Shown: positions 17,792 to 26,104 of the stretch, piece after piece | Numbering within the stretch: position 1 is the first letter of the stretch | Layout of the letters: each line of letters begins with the position of its first letter | From: PALSA-693 sp963780345 | Lineage (GTDB): Bacteria; Actinomycetota; Acidimicrobiia; Acidimicrobiales; Palsa-688 | Reading direction: 5' to 3' | Length of the DNA: 64,000 nt | Assembly (NCBI GenBank): GCA_963780345.1 | Contig: CAWABU010000002.1 | Location: 124,001-188,000, forward strand | Position numbers and translations under genes: made by a program | Notes under the pieces: generated by a model | Databases searched by the model: none | What the model saw: only the letters and a program-made list of their open reading frames with translations | Told to the model about the DNA's origin: nothing

Positions 17792-18385
17792 CTACGCCCT
17801 GGTGTCCAGCCGCATGGTGACGGTCAGTTCGGCGCCGTCGGACGTCAACGTAAGGGGCCAGCCGGTGGTGCGAAGCAGGGCGATGGCACCGGTGTTCTGG
17901 GCCAGCAACGTGGCACCGAACTCTCCAATGCCCTGAGCGCGCGCCTGGCGTGCGATCTGGTGCAGGAGCCGGGAGCCGACTCCTCGACGTTGGTAGTGAT
18001 CGGCCACCTCGATGGCGAGATCGGCGTGGCGCGGCAGCCGTCGCGAGCGAAACCAGTGGGCGGAGGCGACCAGGCCACGGCGGTCGAAGGCGCCGAGGGC
18101 CTCGTGGTGCTCATGGTCGATGTCGGCGAGGTGCTCGAGGGCGGCGACGGGCAAGTTTTGAATCGGTGCCATAAACCTCAGGAAGCGTGACCGGGGCGAC
18201 AGTCCCTCATAGAGGTCGGCGATCCGCTCGATATCGCCGGGCTCGAGAGCACGGACGCGGAGGCGGGCCGTGGCCCTGCGTCTGGCGGTTCGCGCTAACC
18301 GCGACTGTTCTGCTGCCTGGAGAAGGCGGACGCGGTGCTCCAGTGCCAGCGGTTCGGAAAGGAACGGTTGCATCGGTCGTTCCAT
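17792..18385 (-). CDS. GNAT-family N-acetyltransferase
   Basis: The product has the GNAT core: LRVRALEPGDIERIADLYEG, LSPRSRFLRFM, HEALGAFDRRGLVASAHW, the acetyl-CoA loop VADHYQRRGVGSRLLHQIAR and the final strands IGEFGATLLAQNTGAIALLR. The 'SPRSRFLRFM' segment is common in GNATs that sit beside acyl-CoA synthetases or in stand-alone protein acetyltransferases. The start is set at the ATG at 18385; the frame is open to 18466 but that part is Pro/Gly-rich. It is convergent with the phosphatase gene. Confidence 0.8.
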   Translation of the reverse strand: MERPMQPFLSEPLALEHRVRLLQAAEQSRLARTARRRATARLRVRALEPGDIERIADLYEGLSPRSRFLRFMAPIQNLPVAALEHLADIDHEHHEALGAFDRRGLVASAHWFRSRRLPRHADLAIEVADHYQRRGVGSRLLHQIARQARAQGIGEFGATLLAQNTGAIALLRTTGWPLTLTSDGAELTVTMRLDTRA

Positions 18386-18599
18386 ACGAGCCGGCGCGCC
18401 GCCGGGATTCACGCTGTGCCGGAAGTCACCCGTACGGGCGGGGCCGGGCGGATTGTTCGCCGCCACGTCCCAAAACTCTCGTCGCCGTGGTCCCTGTGGA
18501 TGTGATTCTTACGGGACGCCACAATCGATACCGGCAGATCCGGCGGGACCAGCAATTGGCTCGCCAGCCCGACGAGCGGCGTGCTACAGCTTGAGCGTG

Positions 18600-18932
18600 A
18601 TGAAGTTCAATCATCTCGGGATACCGACAACGGGGTCATTTGCAGGGGAAATCCCACTACCCAGCTTGAAGATTACGGTCAGCGATCACCTTGATAACCC
18701 GTTCGGCATCCAGTGGCAGAGGTACTGGGACGACGCCCCCTATCCCGACCTGGTCAAGACCGTGCCGCATCTTGCCTTCGAGGTTGATGACCTGGCCGAA
18801 GCTTTGCAGGGCGAGCGAGTCATCATCGAACCCAATGCGCCGAGCCCGGGGGTCCTCGTGGCCTTTATCGAAGTACGCGGCGCCCCCGTTGAGTTGATGC
18901 AAATCGACCACGGGCGCCGCCCCGACCTGTAG
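18600..18932 (+). CDS. small VOC-superfamily-like protein
   Basis: The 110 residues start MKFNHLGIPTTGSFAGEIPL and contain PSLKITVSDHLDNPFGIQWQ, PHLAFEVDDLAEALQG and a final strand GAPVELMQID. This is the beta-alpha-beta-beta-beta pattern of the vicinal oxygen chelate fold, with a histidine at the first metal position and a second in PHLAFEV. Members are dioxygenases, isomerases or binding proteins; this sub-family has no known reaction. The gap of about 190 bases after it holds only the ribosome site of the next gene. Confidence 0.78.
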   Translation: MKFNHLGIPTTGSFAGEIPLPSLKITVSDHLDNPFGIQWQRYWDDAPYPDLVKTVPHLAFEVDDLAEALQGERVIIEPNAPSPGVLVAFIEVRGAPVELMQIDHGRRPDL

Positions 18933-19124
18933 ATGTCGGGGGCGTCTTGGCGCCCGGAAAGAAACGGTTCCGCCTGGCCAGCTCCACCCCCGCCCGGCCG
19001 TCACTCCCCCGCCCGCGGCCGCTCTGATCTGATCGACAATCCTTGGAACCGCCCCTGAGTCTCCTGACGTACCGCTGGCCAGAACTGCCAAAACCGGCAG
19101 TCGAAGCAAAAGGAGACCAAGCAG

Positions 19125-19539
19125 ATGAACCGTCCTACTTCGCCGTGCCAGCCTTCTCACGCTGCCCGTCCTGGGCCTGGGCGGTGTGGCCGCAGGGCTC
19201 ACCGCTGCGCCAGCGGCGCACGCCGCCACCAGCGGGCCGGGCATCACCGCTTACGTCGAGTCCGGATCGATCGAAGTGTTGGGCCATGGCTACACCTCTG
19301 GCGCCCGGGTGAATGTCGAGGCCCTGAATTCCGCCTGGACCCGAGCCGAGGCCACGACCGCGGTAACCGCCGATGCCAGCGGCCAGTTTGAGGCCTGGCT
19401 CACCATCGATCGTTGCGCCGGCCCGGACACCTTCCACTTCTACCAGGGCCCGGTGACCATCGCGGCCGACGGGGCGCCCGGTCCGACGGCGTGGGCTTCA
19501 GGAACCATGGCCAAACCCTTCCTGCCCTCGTCGTGCTAA
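19125..19539 (+). CDS. small secreted protein, signal peptide split by an apparent frameshift
   Basis: A strong ribosome site (AAAAGGAG) lies nine bases before the ATG at 19125, but that frame goes off into a non-protein reading. The neighbouring frame from just after 19128 reads LLRRASLLTLPVLGLGGVAA and continues GLTAAPAAHAATS, a clear signal peptide with cleavage after AHA. The mature part is about 95 residues, with TAYVESGSIEVLGHGYTSGA, VNVEALNS and CAGPDTFHFY. The two frames differ by one base within the first 20 codons. The mature domain looks like a small Ig-like, all-beta exported domain; no family is assigned. Confidence 0.65.
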
Positions 19540-19557
19540 CCCGCTGAAACATCCGGT

Positions 19558-19590
19558 GGAGCAGTGGTTGGCCGAGCCGATCACTGCTCC
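19558..19590 (+). terminator. hairpin after the secreted-protein gene
   Basis: GGAGCAGTG (19558-19566) and CACTGCTCC (19582-19590) form a perfect 9-bp stem with a 15-nt loop, 18 bases after the stop codon of the secreted protein. There is no T-run, which is usual for actinobacterial terminators. The remaining bases to 19901 hold no gene that I can support. Confidence 0.5.
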
Positions 19591-19901
19591 CCGGAGCGGT
19601 CGGAGGCACTTACCGAGCCTCGCCAGTCCTGCGGGTTGTCGACGCTCGCCGGTGGGCGCCCGAGGCGAATCGGGGGCGCCAGCACCACGCCGAGCGCGTA
19701 TCGAGCAGGGCGAGCGGCGTCGGGGCCGCTTTCGTGGCCCGAATTGGGCCCAGCTAAAACCGGGGGCGCGCCAGAGAAGCAGAGCTCGCCCCCGCCTGAC
19801 CGCGCTCCGTGAGACACCCATGCGAAGAGACCCTCGGCCTGCTCCATCGGCGCAACCGCCCGACGAGTCAGGCTCCGAGGGACGCCACGGGCCATCGAAG
19901 G

Positions 19902-20246
19902 CTATCCGGGGCCGTCATCGCGGGCGCCGGCCTCGATGAGCCAGGCGACGACAGGGCCCTGCCGCTGATCTCGCGCCACGTCGAGCGGCGTCTGTCCGGA
20001 CCAGGGGGCCCGCCAGTCCCGATCGGGGTCGTGGTCGCGTTCGACTGCGAAGTGCAGCTCGATCCCGTCGCGCTCGGCAATGGCAAAGCTGGCGTCGGCA
20101 GCTGGTTCCGATCCCGGGACGTCGAAGACGAACCCGAGTAGACGGTGGTGCTCGATGGTGCGGGCCAGGTCGGTCGTCGGGAGTCCGGGTGCGACGCTCA
20201 GCACACGCCCCAATGGGACCTCATAAATCACTTGATTCTCGGTCAC
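19902..20246 (-). CDS. VOC-like N-terminus joined to an ankyrin-repeat C-terminus
   Basis: Residues 10-75 read as a glyoxalase/VOC half-domain: RVLSVAPGLPTTDLARTIEH, HRLLGFVFDVPG, ASFAIAERDGIELHFAVE. From about residue 83 it turns into an ankyrin repeat end: GQTPLDVARDQRQGPVVAWL followed by IEAGARDDG. The second half of the VOC fold is missing. The gene starts at a GTG with an AAGGAG-type ribosome site inside the end of the MarR gene (26-base overlap), so it should be translated with it. It may be a deletion fusion of two genes or a small natural fusion; the function is unknown. Confidence 0.68.
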   Translation of the reverse strand: MTENQVIYEVPLGRVLSVAPGLPTTDLARTIEHHRLLGFVFDVPGSEPAADASFAIAERDGIELHFAVERDHDPDRDWRAPWSGQTPLDVARDQRQGPVVAWLIEAGARDDGPG

Positions 20247-20697
20247 CCTGGGTCTTCTCCTTGATCGCGGCCAGGGCGGCGAGACCAGCCCGCAACCCGG
20301 CGATCTCAGCCGGCGACAGCATCGCCGTCAGCTGGAGGTCGATCTTCTTGACGGCGGCTCGTACCACCGCTGCGGCGGCGCGGCCCCGCTCGGTCAGCTC
20401 GATGTCCAATCGGCGACGATCGTCGCAGTTGACCTGGCGGCCGAGATAACCGCGAAGGACGAGCGTGTCGATGAGCTGGCTTGCGGCCTGGCGACTGACG
20501 CCGAGGCTCTGGATCAGCGGTACAGCGGAGCCGCCATGGTTGGCCATCCCGCCCAGTACGAAAGGGCCGTTGCGGGGCAGGTCGTCGAACCCGGCGGCCG
20601 CGAGCATGGCCGCCACCGTGTTGCTGTAGGCACCGCGGGCAGATCGCAGCAGGGCCGGAATATCGGCTGGATCCCACGTTGCCGGACTGGTGGCCAC
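20221..20697 (-). CDS. MarR-family transcriptional regulator
   Basis: The winged helix contains FVLGGMANHGGSAVPLIQSL, GVSRQAASQLIDTLVLRGYL and the wing GRQVNCDDRRRLDIELTERG, a full MarR DNA-binding domain, with helices on both sides for dimerisation. The start is set at the GTG at 20697, just before the conserved WDPADIPALLRSARGAY. An alternative TTG at 20745 lies inside the probable promoter/operator. It overlaps the VOC-ankyrin gene downstream and probably regulates itself and that gene. Confidence 0.88.
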   Translation of the reverse strand: MATSPATWDPADIPALLRSARGAYSNTVAAMLAAAGFDDLPRNGPFVLGGMANHGGSAVPLIQSLGVSRQAASQLIDTLVLRGYLGRQVNCDDRRRLDIELTERGRAAAAVVRAAVKKIDLQLTAMLSPAEIAGLRAGLAALAAIKEKTQGDRESSDL

Positions 20698-20725
20698 AAA
20701 TGCCAGAGTAGGACGACTGAGCCAG

Positions 20726-20745
20726 TTATGCAAGATATTTGTCAA
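20726..20745 (-). promoter_or_regulatory. candidate promoter/operator of the MarR gene
   Basis: On the minus strand the sequence is TTGACAAATATCTTGCATAA, two TTG-n-AA half-sites (TTGACAA, TTGCATAA) separated by five bases in an AT-rich island within GC-rich DNA. MarR proteins commonly bind such sites over their own promoter. TTGACA could also serve as a -35 element. Confidence 0.5.
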
Positions 20746-21004
20746 TCAATGATCTTGTACATCTCGCCGAGGCTTCGTGGCTGGGCTCATCGCGGCCGAG
20801 AAAACGCTGTCGTCGAAAACGGAGCGTCCCAGGACATCGCCCTGCTGCTCTTCCCGCTGGGCGTGCTGGCTCTGGCCGCCCCGGACCGATGCCTGCCTTC
20901 ACCATCCCCTCAGTCACCCGCGACCCTTCGGGCCGACGGGTCAGTGGAAGTCCCGGCCCGAGGTCCCCGACGACCGGTGCCCTGGGCCAAGTACGGTTCA
21001 GCCC

Positions 21005-21268
21005 GTGAACGACCACCTGGACGAGCCACCGAATGATGGACCGCTGAATCAGCGCCGAGGACGCAGGCCTCCCACCACGCAAGGCGGGGGCGCGGTCTAC
21101 GGACTCGGGGTCATCGGAGCTTCGGTCTGGTACTGCCGGCAGGCTGTCGAACCCACCGAATACGTGGTTGCGGTGCTCAAGGCGCTGGTCTGGCCCGCGA
21201 TCCTCGTCTACCACGCTCTCGACGTGCTCCACGGCATGAATGGGCCAGGCCTGACCCACCCCGAATAG
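21005..21268 (+). CDS. small conserved membrane protein
   Basis: The 87-residue product begins at a GTG (NDHLDEPPNDGPLNQ) with a hydrophilic, charged N-terminus. Two hydrophobic segments follow: GAVYGLGVIGASVWYCRQA (near residue 28) and VVAVLKALVWPAILVYHALD (near 55). This looks like the small actinobacterial inner-membrane proteins with the 'GxVYGLGxIGAxVYY...VLKxxVWPAxLVYxAL' pattern, whose role is unknown. The 250 bases before it (20746-21004) show no gene. Confidence 0.7.
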   Translation: MNDHLDEPPNDGPLNQRRGRRPPTTQGGGAVYGLGVIGASVWYCRQAVEPTEYVVAVLKALVWPAILVYHALDVLHGMNGPGLTHPE

Positions 21269-21329
21269 TCCTGCCGCGGCTCCCGTGAGACCCGCTGGTA
21301 CCGCGGTCGGCCGGGCGCGACAATGGCGC

Positions 21330-21716
21330 GTGGCCAAGCACGCGAAGAACCGGCGCCCCGACCTCATCCATGAACGCCCGAAGGAAGACTGGCACCAACT
21401 GCTCGACCAGCTGACCAAAGTGCGGGCGGGAGACGACGTCACCATCGAGGTGCTCGACGCCGACATCGGCGACGAGTTCGAGGCCGAGCGCATACCTCTT
21501 GCCTACATCGAGTACGACGAGCACTCTGACCAGGCGTCGGTCGGCGTGGGCGGGCGCGACGGACGGTTTCCGGTGGTCCTCCGGCACTCGATCGAACACC
21601 CAACTTCGATTCTCACCGATGCCGGGCCCCCAAGGCTCCCTCTGGTCGTGCAGTTGGTGGCAGCCGACGGGACGGAGACTCTGGTCACCGTCTTCCCCGG
21701 AGCCCCGGAGGGCTAG
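21330..21716 (+). CDS. DUF5335-like protein
   Basis: About 128 residues, with ERPKEDWHQLLDQLTKVRAG, DDVTIEVLDADIGDEFEAER and PLAYIEYDEHSDQASVGVGG, followed by FPVVLRHSIEHPTSILTD. This resembles the DUF5335 pattern (a helix with a tryptophan, then 'VTIEVLxxxIG...E...LPL'), small soluble proteins of unknown function. The start is uncertain: GTG at 21330 is preferred because the residues begin KHAKNRRP, and the frame is open from 21285. It lies 61 bases after the membrane protein gene. Confidence 0.6.
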   Translation: MAKHAKNRRPDLIHERPKEDWHQLLDQLTKVRAGDDVTIEVLDADIGDEFEAERIPLAYIEYDEHSDQASVGVGGRDGRFPVVLRHSIEHPTSILTDAGPPRLPLVVQLVAADGTETLVTVFPGAPEG

Positions 21717-21996
21717 CCAGTCCCTTCGAGGACGGCGGTGAGATCCCCCGGTAATGGGGAACTTGATAACCGCGAATGGATTCGGGGCCTTCCGGGAAAA
21801 ATTCAGGTTCGCAGGTTTACGGACAGCCCGCACCAGGGTAGAGCCCACGGAGCGCTCCTTGGCGCTCTGACAGGATGCCGGAGGCGGAGAACGCCCACCC
21901 GTTTGCCTCCGCCTTCGGCATTGCTGTCTGGCCCTGCGTCATGGGGGGAAAATGTCGAGAGGCGCAAGGTAACCGGGCGTCGATCAGCACGGTGGC

Positions 21997-22194
21997 GTGC
22001 CGAACCCCGGACCGTTTGCCTATTCTCGCCTGCTCGGCCGGGGGGCGGATCTCAACTGGGTCCCCGACTATGCCGAGGGGACGCCTCTCGACGCCGCCCG
22101 CGGCTCGGGTACCAGGCGGGACCATGTGACTTCGTGGCTCCGCGAACTCGGCGCTCGGTCCTCGCAGGCAGCCGATCGGCGGGAAAGGGATTAG
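21997..22194 (+). pseudogene. C-terminal ankyrin-repeat fragment
   Basis: The residues FAYSRLLGRGADLNWVPDYA followed by EGTPLDAARGSGTRRDHVTS and WLRELGARS are the last one to two ankyrin repeats of an actinobacterial ankyrin protein ('LLxRGADLNWVPxYAEGTPLDAA'). There is a stop codon in the same frame at about 21968, and no earlier repeats remain. A GTG at 21997 could start a 65-residue peptide, but the repeat is cut in its first helix. The rest of the interval 21717-22373 holds only the repeat array at 22221. Confidence 0.55.
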
Positions 22195-22220
22195 GGACCA
22201 GGGCCGGGGCGCCGGTCCAC

Positions 22221-22271
22221 CAGGGCGCCGGCCCATCAGGGCGCCGCTCCACCAGGGCGCCGAAGGGCGCC
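22221..22271. repeat. 16-bp tandem repeat with CAGGGCGCC core (array A)
   Basis: CAGGGCGCC occurs at 22221, 22237 and 22253, exactly 16 bp apart, with variable 7-mers between (GGCCCAT, GCTCCAC); a degenerate copy ends at 22271. The array starts shortly after the stop of the ankyrin fragment. The same core and period recur on the other strand at 58395-58490. Confidence 0.75.
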
Positions 22272-22373
22272 GCTCCGCCCGGGTCCCCCCGCCCCGGGGC
22301 CCCGGCCCCATCTTGCGCCGACCGGCCTCGGGTGGTAGAGCGCAGCCGGCATCGACCGAACTACGCTGTCGGT

Positions 22374-23246
22374 GTGGCTGATCTTCCCTTCTCACTGACG
22401 CCGGTCGACGCCACCTTCGGCGCCGTCGTCCAGGGTGTGGACCTCCGCGACCTCGACGAGGCGACCTGGGTGGCGCTGCACCAGGCCTGGCTCGAATATG
22501 CGTTGCTGATCTTCCCCGGGCAGTTTCTCACCCGTGAGGAGCAGGACAGCTTTGCCCGCCATTTCGGCGACCTCGAGTTCCCGGCCGCCCCCATTTCCAA
22601 TCTCGACCGCGAGGGAAAGCTCCACGACGATCTCGGCGACGACGTCGTCCGGTCGCTCCGCGGCAACGAGGGGTGGCATCACGACAGCACCTACATGCCG
22701 GTCCAGGCCAAGGGTGCGGTTTTCTCGGCCGAAATCGTACCGGCCGAGGGCGGCGGCACGGGGTGGGCCGATATGCGCGCCGCCTACGATGCCCTCGACG
22801 CCGAGACCCGTCAGGCGATCGCCGGCCTCTCCGCCTTCCACTCGCTTCGCTACAGCCAGGGCCGGGCCGGGCTCTTACCCCTCGGACGGACCGATGCCGG
22901 CGACTACGTGGGCTACGGCTACCACGAAGGCGAACCGTCGCTGCGCCCACTGGTCAAGATCCATCCCGACACGGGGCGGCCCAATCTGGTCATCGGTCGC
23001 CATGCCTATGGCATCGTCGGGATGGACCCCGAGGAATCGGAGCGGCTGCTCGACCAGCTGGCCGACGCGGCCTGTCAGTCGCCGCGTGTGTATTTCCATG
23101 AGTGGCAGCCCGGAGAGTCGGTCGTCTGGGACAACCGACGCCTCATGCATCGAGCCATGCCTTTCGACATGACCCAACCCCGGCGCATGTGGCACACGCG
23201 CATAGCCGGCGAGCGCGCTTCGGAGCTCGCAGCCAACTACTCCTGA
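22374..23246 (+). CDS. TauD/TfdA-family Fe(II)/2-oxoglutarate dioxygenase
   Basis: The 290-residue enzyme has the iron motif H-x-D in EGWHHDSTYMP (near residue 100), the distal histidine in DNRRLMHRAMPFD (near 262) and the 2-oxoglutarate arginine in RRMWHTRIAG. These are the complete active-site residues of the TauD family, which hydroxylates taurine, 2,4-D-like phenoxy acids or other acids. The GTG at 22374 (ADLPFSLTPVDATFGA) matches the family start. It is a single gene, convergent with the split-barrel gene; the substrate is not apparent. Confidence 0.9.
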   Translation: MADLPFSLTPVDATFGAVVQGVDLRDLDEATWVALHQAWLEYALLIFPGQFLTREEQDSFARHFGDLEFPAAPISNLDREGKLHDDLGDDVVRSLRGNEGWHHDSTYMPVQAKGAVFSAEIVPAEGGGTGWADMRAAYDALDAETRQAIAGLSAFHSLRYSQGRAGLLPLGRTDAGDYVGYGYHEGEPSLRPLVKIHPDTGRPNLVIGRHAYGIVGMDPEESERLLDQLADAACQSPRVYFHEWQPGESVVWDNRRLMHRAMPFDMTQPRRMWHTRIAGERASELAANYS

Positions 23247-23270
23247 GGCACTCGAGACCCCGAACGCGGC

Positions 23271-23738
23271 TCAGCTGATGCCCAGCCTCCGATTGTCCCA
23301 GTTGAGCAGCTTGCCGACCGGCTCCAGTTCGACCAGCCCACCGACTGCCTGGCTGTAGTAATCGCGGGTCGCCGTCGGCATGGCTTCGCCGGCGGTGCGG
23401 TACGCCGCGTACTTTTCCTCCATGGCGGCGGCGATTCGCCCGGCCAGGGCGGCAGAAGGCTCGATCACCCGACCGTCGCACTCCAGATGCACCGCCCGGA
23501 GCTCAGCCCAGCGTTCGCCGGCCTCCACCAGAAAGGCGCACCGCTTGTCGCGGCGCAACCGGGTCAGCTTTTTGCCGCGTGTCCTGACGTAGACCTTGTG
23601 ATCGAGCACCACAAACCACACCGGCAAGGCGATGGGCCGACCGTCTCTGCGCAACGTCACCAGCGTGCCGTTGATGGAAGACTCGAGCATCGCCCAACAC
23701 TCCTCGGGCGACATTCGGACCGACCGGGTGGCAGGCAT
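23271..23738 (-). CDS. pyridoxamine 5'-phosphate oxidase-fold protein (F420/FMN split barrel)
   Basis: The 155-residue protein shows the split barrel: MSPEECWAMLESSINGTLVT, RDGRPIALPVWFVVLDHKVY, VRTRGKKLTRLRRDKRCAFL and VEAGERWAELRAVHLECDGR. The K-L-x-R-L-R-R-D phosphate-binding segment suggests F420 or FMN. Actinobacterial members reduce small molecules such as biliverdin or quinones. It lies 17 bases after the stop of the acyl-CoA dehydrogenase gene and reads in the same direction, so it may be the last gene of that unit. Confidence 0.85.
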   Translation of the reverse strand: MPATRSVRMSPEECWAMLESSINGTLVTLRRDGRPIALPVWFVVLDHKVYVRTRGKKLTRLRRDKRCAFLVEAGERWAELRAVHLECDGRVIEPSAALAGRIAAAMEEKYAAYRTAGEAMPTATRDYYSQAVGGLVELEPVGKLLNWDNRRLGIS

Positions 23739-23755
23739 CCGGACCCGACAGTTTG

Positions 23756-25912
23756 CTATTTGAGGAGCGGGTCGCGGGGAAGTCCCAGGATTCGCTCCCC
23801 GATCTGGTTGCGCTTGATTTCCGACGAGCCGCCGGCGATCGACATACCACGGTGCATGAGGACCATCTGGTTGCTCACGCCGCCGATGCCGTCCATAAAG
23901 AGCGAGTCTTCGCTGATGAGCTGCGTCATGATGGCCACGCTTTCGTGGCCGATCTCCGACAGCACCAGCTTCGTCATCGCCCCCTCCGGGCCCGGGCCCA
24001 CCGCGGCCACGGCCCGATGGACCGCCCGCAGGTTGAGCAGGCTCATCACCGCGTTATCCGCCACGTATCGACCCAGCCGAGGTGCGCCCCCGTAGAGCCG
24101 CTCGGGATGCCGGTCGTAAAGGTCGACCATCCGCTTGGCGCCGGCCTGCATGCCCCCTCCGCCGCCGCTGCCGATGCTGACGCTCTCGTTGCCGAGCGTG
24201 GCCCGAGCCACCGTCCATCCCCCATCAACGGGGCCGACGACATCGTCGTCGGGTACGAAGACGTCGGTGAAGAAGACCTCATTGAAGCCCGACTCGCCGG
24301 AGGTCTGTCTGAGCGGCCGGACCTCGACGCCCTTGTCGTGCATATCGATGACCATCATCGTGATGCCCTCGTGTTTGGGCACGTCGGGGTTGGTGCGGAC
24401 GGTGGCCCAACCGAAGCTCGAATACTGGGCGCCAGAGGTCCATACCTTTTGCCCGTTGACCAGCCAGCCCCCTTCCACCCGCGTTCCCCGGGTCTGGATA
24501 CCCGCAGCGTCAGACCCGGCGTTGGGCTCGCTGAACAGCTGGCACCAGATGACCTCCTGATCGAGTGCGGGGCGGACCCAGCGGGCCAACTGGTCCTCGT
24601 TTCCGTGCTGGATGATCGTGAGGATGTTCCACGCAGTGATGCCGTACAGCGGCCGCTTGATGTTCGCGGCGGCAAACTCCTCCTCGATCAGGAGCTGCTC
24701 TACGGGGCCGGCCTCGCGGCCATACGGCTTCGGCCAGTGCGGCATTATGTAACCGGTCTCGATCATCCGGGTCCGCTGCGCTTCGGGCGGGAGGTCCTTG
24801 ATGCTGGCCGCGAAAGCGCGTACCTCGTCCCGGATGGGCTCGGCTTCGGGGGGCAGCTCGATGGCCTTGGCCCGCTCGACGCCGCGACGGGCCAGTTGGA
24901 CCACGTCCTCGGCGGCCTCGTCGGCCGCGAGGTAGCTGAGCAGCGAGGTGGCCCGGCGCATGTAGAGATGGGCGTCGTGCTCCCAGGTGATGGCGATTCC
25001 GCCGTGGACCTGCGTGGAGAGGTTGGCGCACAGGTCGGCCGCCGGCGCGGCCTCGGTGGCCGCCACCGCGGCGGCGAAGGTGAACTGATCGCCGCCCGAC
25101 TCGGCGGCTCTCGCCGCGTCCCACACGGCCGCCGTCGCCATCTCGGCGGCGACGCCCATGTTGGCGCAGTGGTGTTTGACGGCCTGGAACATCCCTATCG
25201 GCCGGCCAAACTGGATGCGCTCGCGTGCATAGGCGGAGGCCAGCTTGGTGCACTCGTCCGCGACGCCGACCGCTTCCGCCGCCAGGATGGTACGAGCGAG
25301 GTCGGTGAAGATGCGCCGGGCGCCGGGCAGGACGTCGACCGGCGCCCCGTCGAGCGTGAGTCGCGAACTACGCCGGGTCGGGTCGAGGTTGGGCGGGGTG
25401 GTGATCGACACCCCCGATGCGCTGGTGTCGATCACGAGCACGTCCTCGCCCGCCGGGAGCAGGACGACGTGGGCGAATCCACCTCCGAGCACCGCGGCCG
25501 AACCCGACGCCGTCGAGCCGCTCTGCTGCACGTCGGCTCGCACCGCGATGCCGCCAAACGAGGACCCACCGGCCAGACCGGGGAGCAGCTTCGCCTGCAG
25601 CTCGGCTGACCCCGCCGCCGCCAGGACCGCTGACGCAATCACCGTCGGGGTAAAAGGACCAGGCGCCACGGTGCGGCCAAGCTCCTCGACCACGACGACC
25701 AGTTCGGGCAAGCCGTAGCCGGATCCCCCGTATTCCTCGGGGACGTGCAGCCCCAGCCACCCGAGGTTGACCAGGTCCGTCCAGAAGGGCGGCAGACCTT
25801 CCTCGGGCGCCTCCAGGAGGGCGCGCGCCTCGCCCCGGGCGTTGGTCTTCAGCAAAAACGAAGCGGCGGTCGAGGCCAGCGCCTTGTGATCCTCGGTGAT
25901 CGCGATAGACAT
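23756..25912 (-). CDS. fused double acyl-CoA dehydrogenase (FadE34-like)
   Basis: At 718 residues it is two acyl-CoA dehydrogenase modules in one chain. The first (residues 1-350) has LGWLGLHVPEEYGGSGYGLP and RIQFGRPIGMFQAVKHHCAN, then VHGGIAITWEHDAHLYMRRA. The second (about 365-718) has QLFSEPNAGSDAAGIQTRGT, VNGQKVWTSGAQY and GGSSEIKRNQIGERILGLPR. Mycobacterial FadE34 (ChsE3) has the same two-domain design and acts on cholesterol side-chain CoA esters. A steroid or other bulky acyl-CoA substrate is likely by analogy only. No frameshift is seen. Confidence 0.9.
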   Translation of the reverse strand: MSIAITEDHKALASTAASFLLKTNARGEARALLEAPEEGLPPFWTDLVNLGWLGLHVPEEYGGSGYGLPELVVVVEELGRTVAPGPFTPTVIASAVLAAAGSAELQAKLLPGLAGGSSFGGIAVRADVQQSGSTASGSAAVLGGGFAHVVLLPAGEDVLVIDTSASGVSITTPPNLDPTRRSSRLTLDGAPVDVLPGARRIFTDLARTILAAEAVGVADECTKLASAYARERIQFGRPIGMFQAVKHHCANMGVAAEMATAAVWDAARAAESGGDQFTFAAAVAATEAAPAADLCANLSTQVHGGIAITWEHDAHLYMRRATSLLSYLAADEAAEDVVQLARRGVERAKAIELPPEAEPIRDEVRAFAASIKDLPPEAQRTRMIETGYIMPHWPKPYGREAGPVEQLLIEEEFAAANIKRPLYGITAWNILTIIQHGNEDQLARWVRPALDQEVIWCQLFSEPNAGSDAAGIQTRGTRVEGGWLVNGQKVWTSGAQYSSFGWATVRTNPDVPKHEGITMMVIDMHDKGVEVRPLRQTSGESGFNEVFFTDVFVPDDDVVGPVDGGWTVARATLGNESVSIGSGGGGGMQAGAKRMVDLYDRHPERLYGGAPRLGRYVADNAVMSLLNLRAVHRAVAAVGPGPEGAMTKLVLSEIGHESVAIMTQLISEDSLFMDGIGGVSNQMVLMHRGMSIAGGSSEIKRNQIGERILGLPRDPLLK

Positions 25913-26104
25913 GCATGCACTCTATCGATTTGGGGTCCGCCATGTCTCCCGCCCGTCCCGGCCGTGGGCCGGGTCGAGGAGCTGAGTGGACCATGCGGTC
26001 CTGCGCCCAGGGCACGGGCCCAAGTTTCACGACCATGGCGCCCGACGACCGGGAACGGTCTCCGGTCTCATGTCGGCACGGGAGCACTCATGCCACGCAG
26101 GGCG

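Noticed and set aside
20745..20750. TTG start for the MarR gene
   Set aside because: It lies inside the AT-rich promoter/operator-like sequence, and the residues coded between 20698 and 20745 are not MarR-like.
23753..25609. 618-codon plus-strand frame opposite the acyl-CoA dehydrogenase
   Set aside because: Antisense shadow caused by high third-position GC; the minus strand carries all acyl-CoA dehydrogenase motifs.
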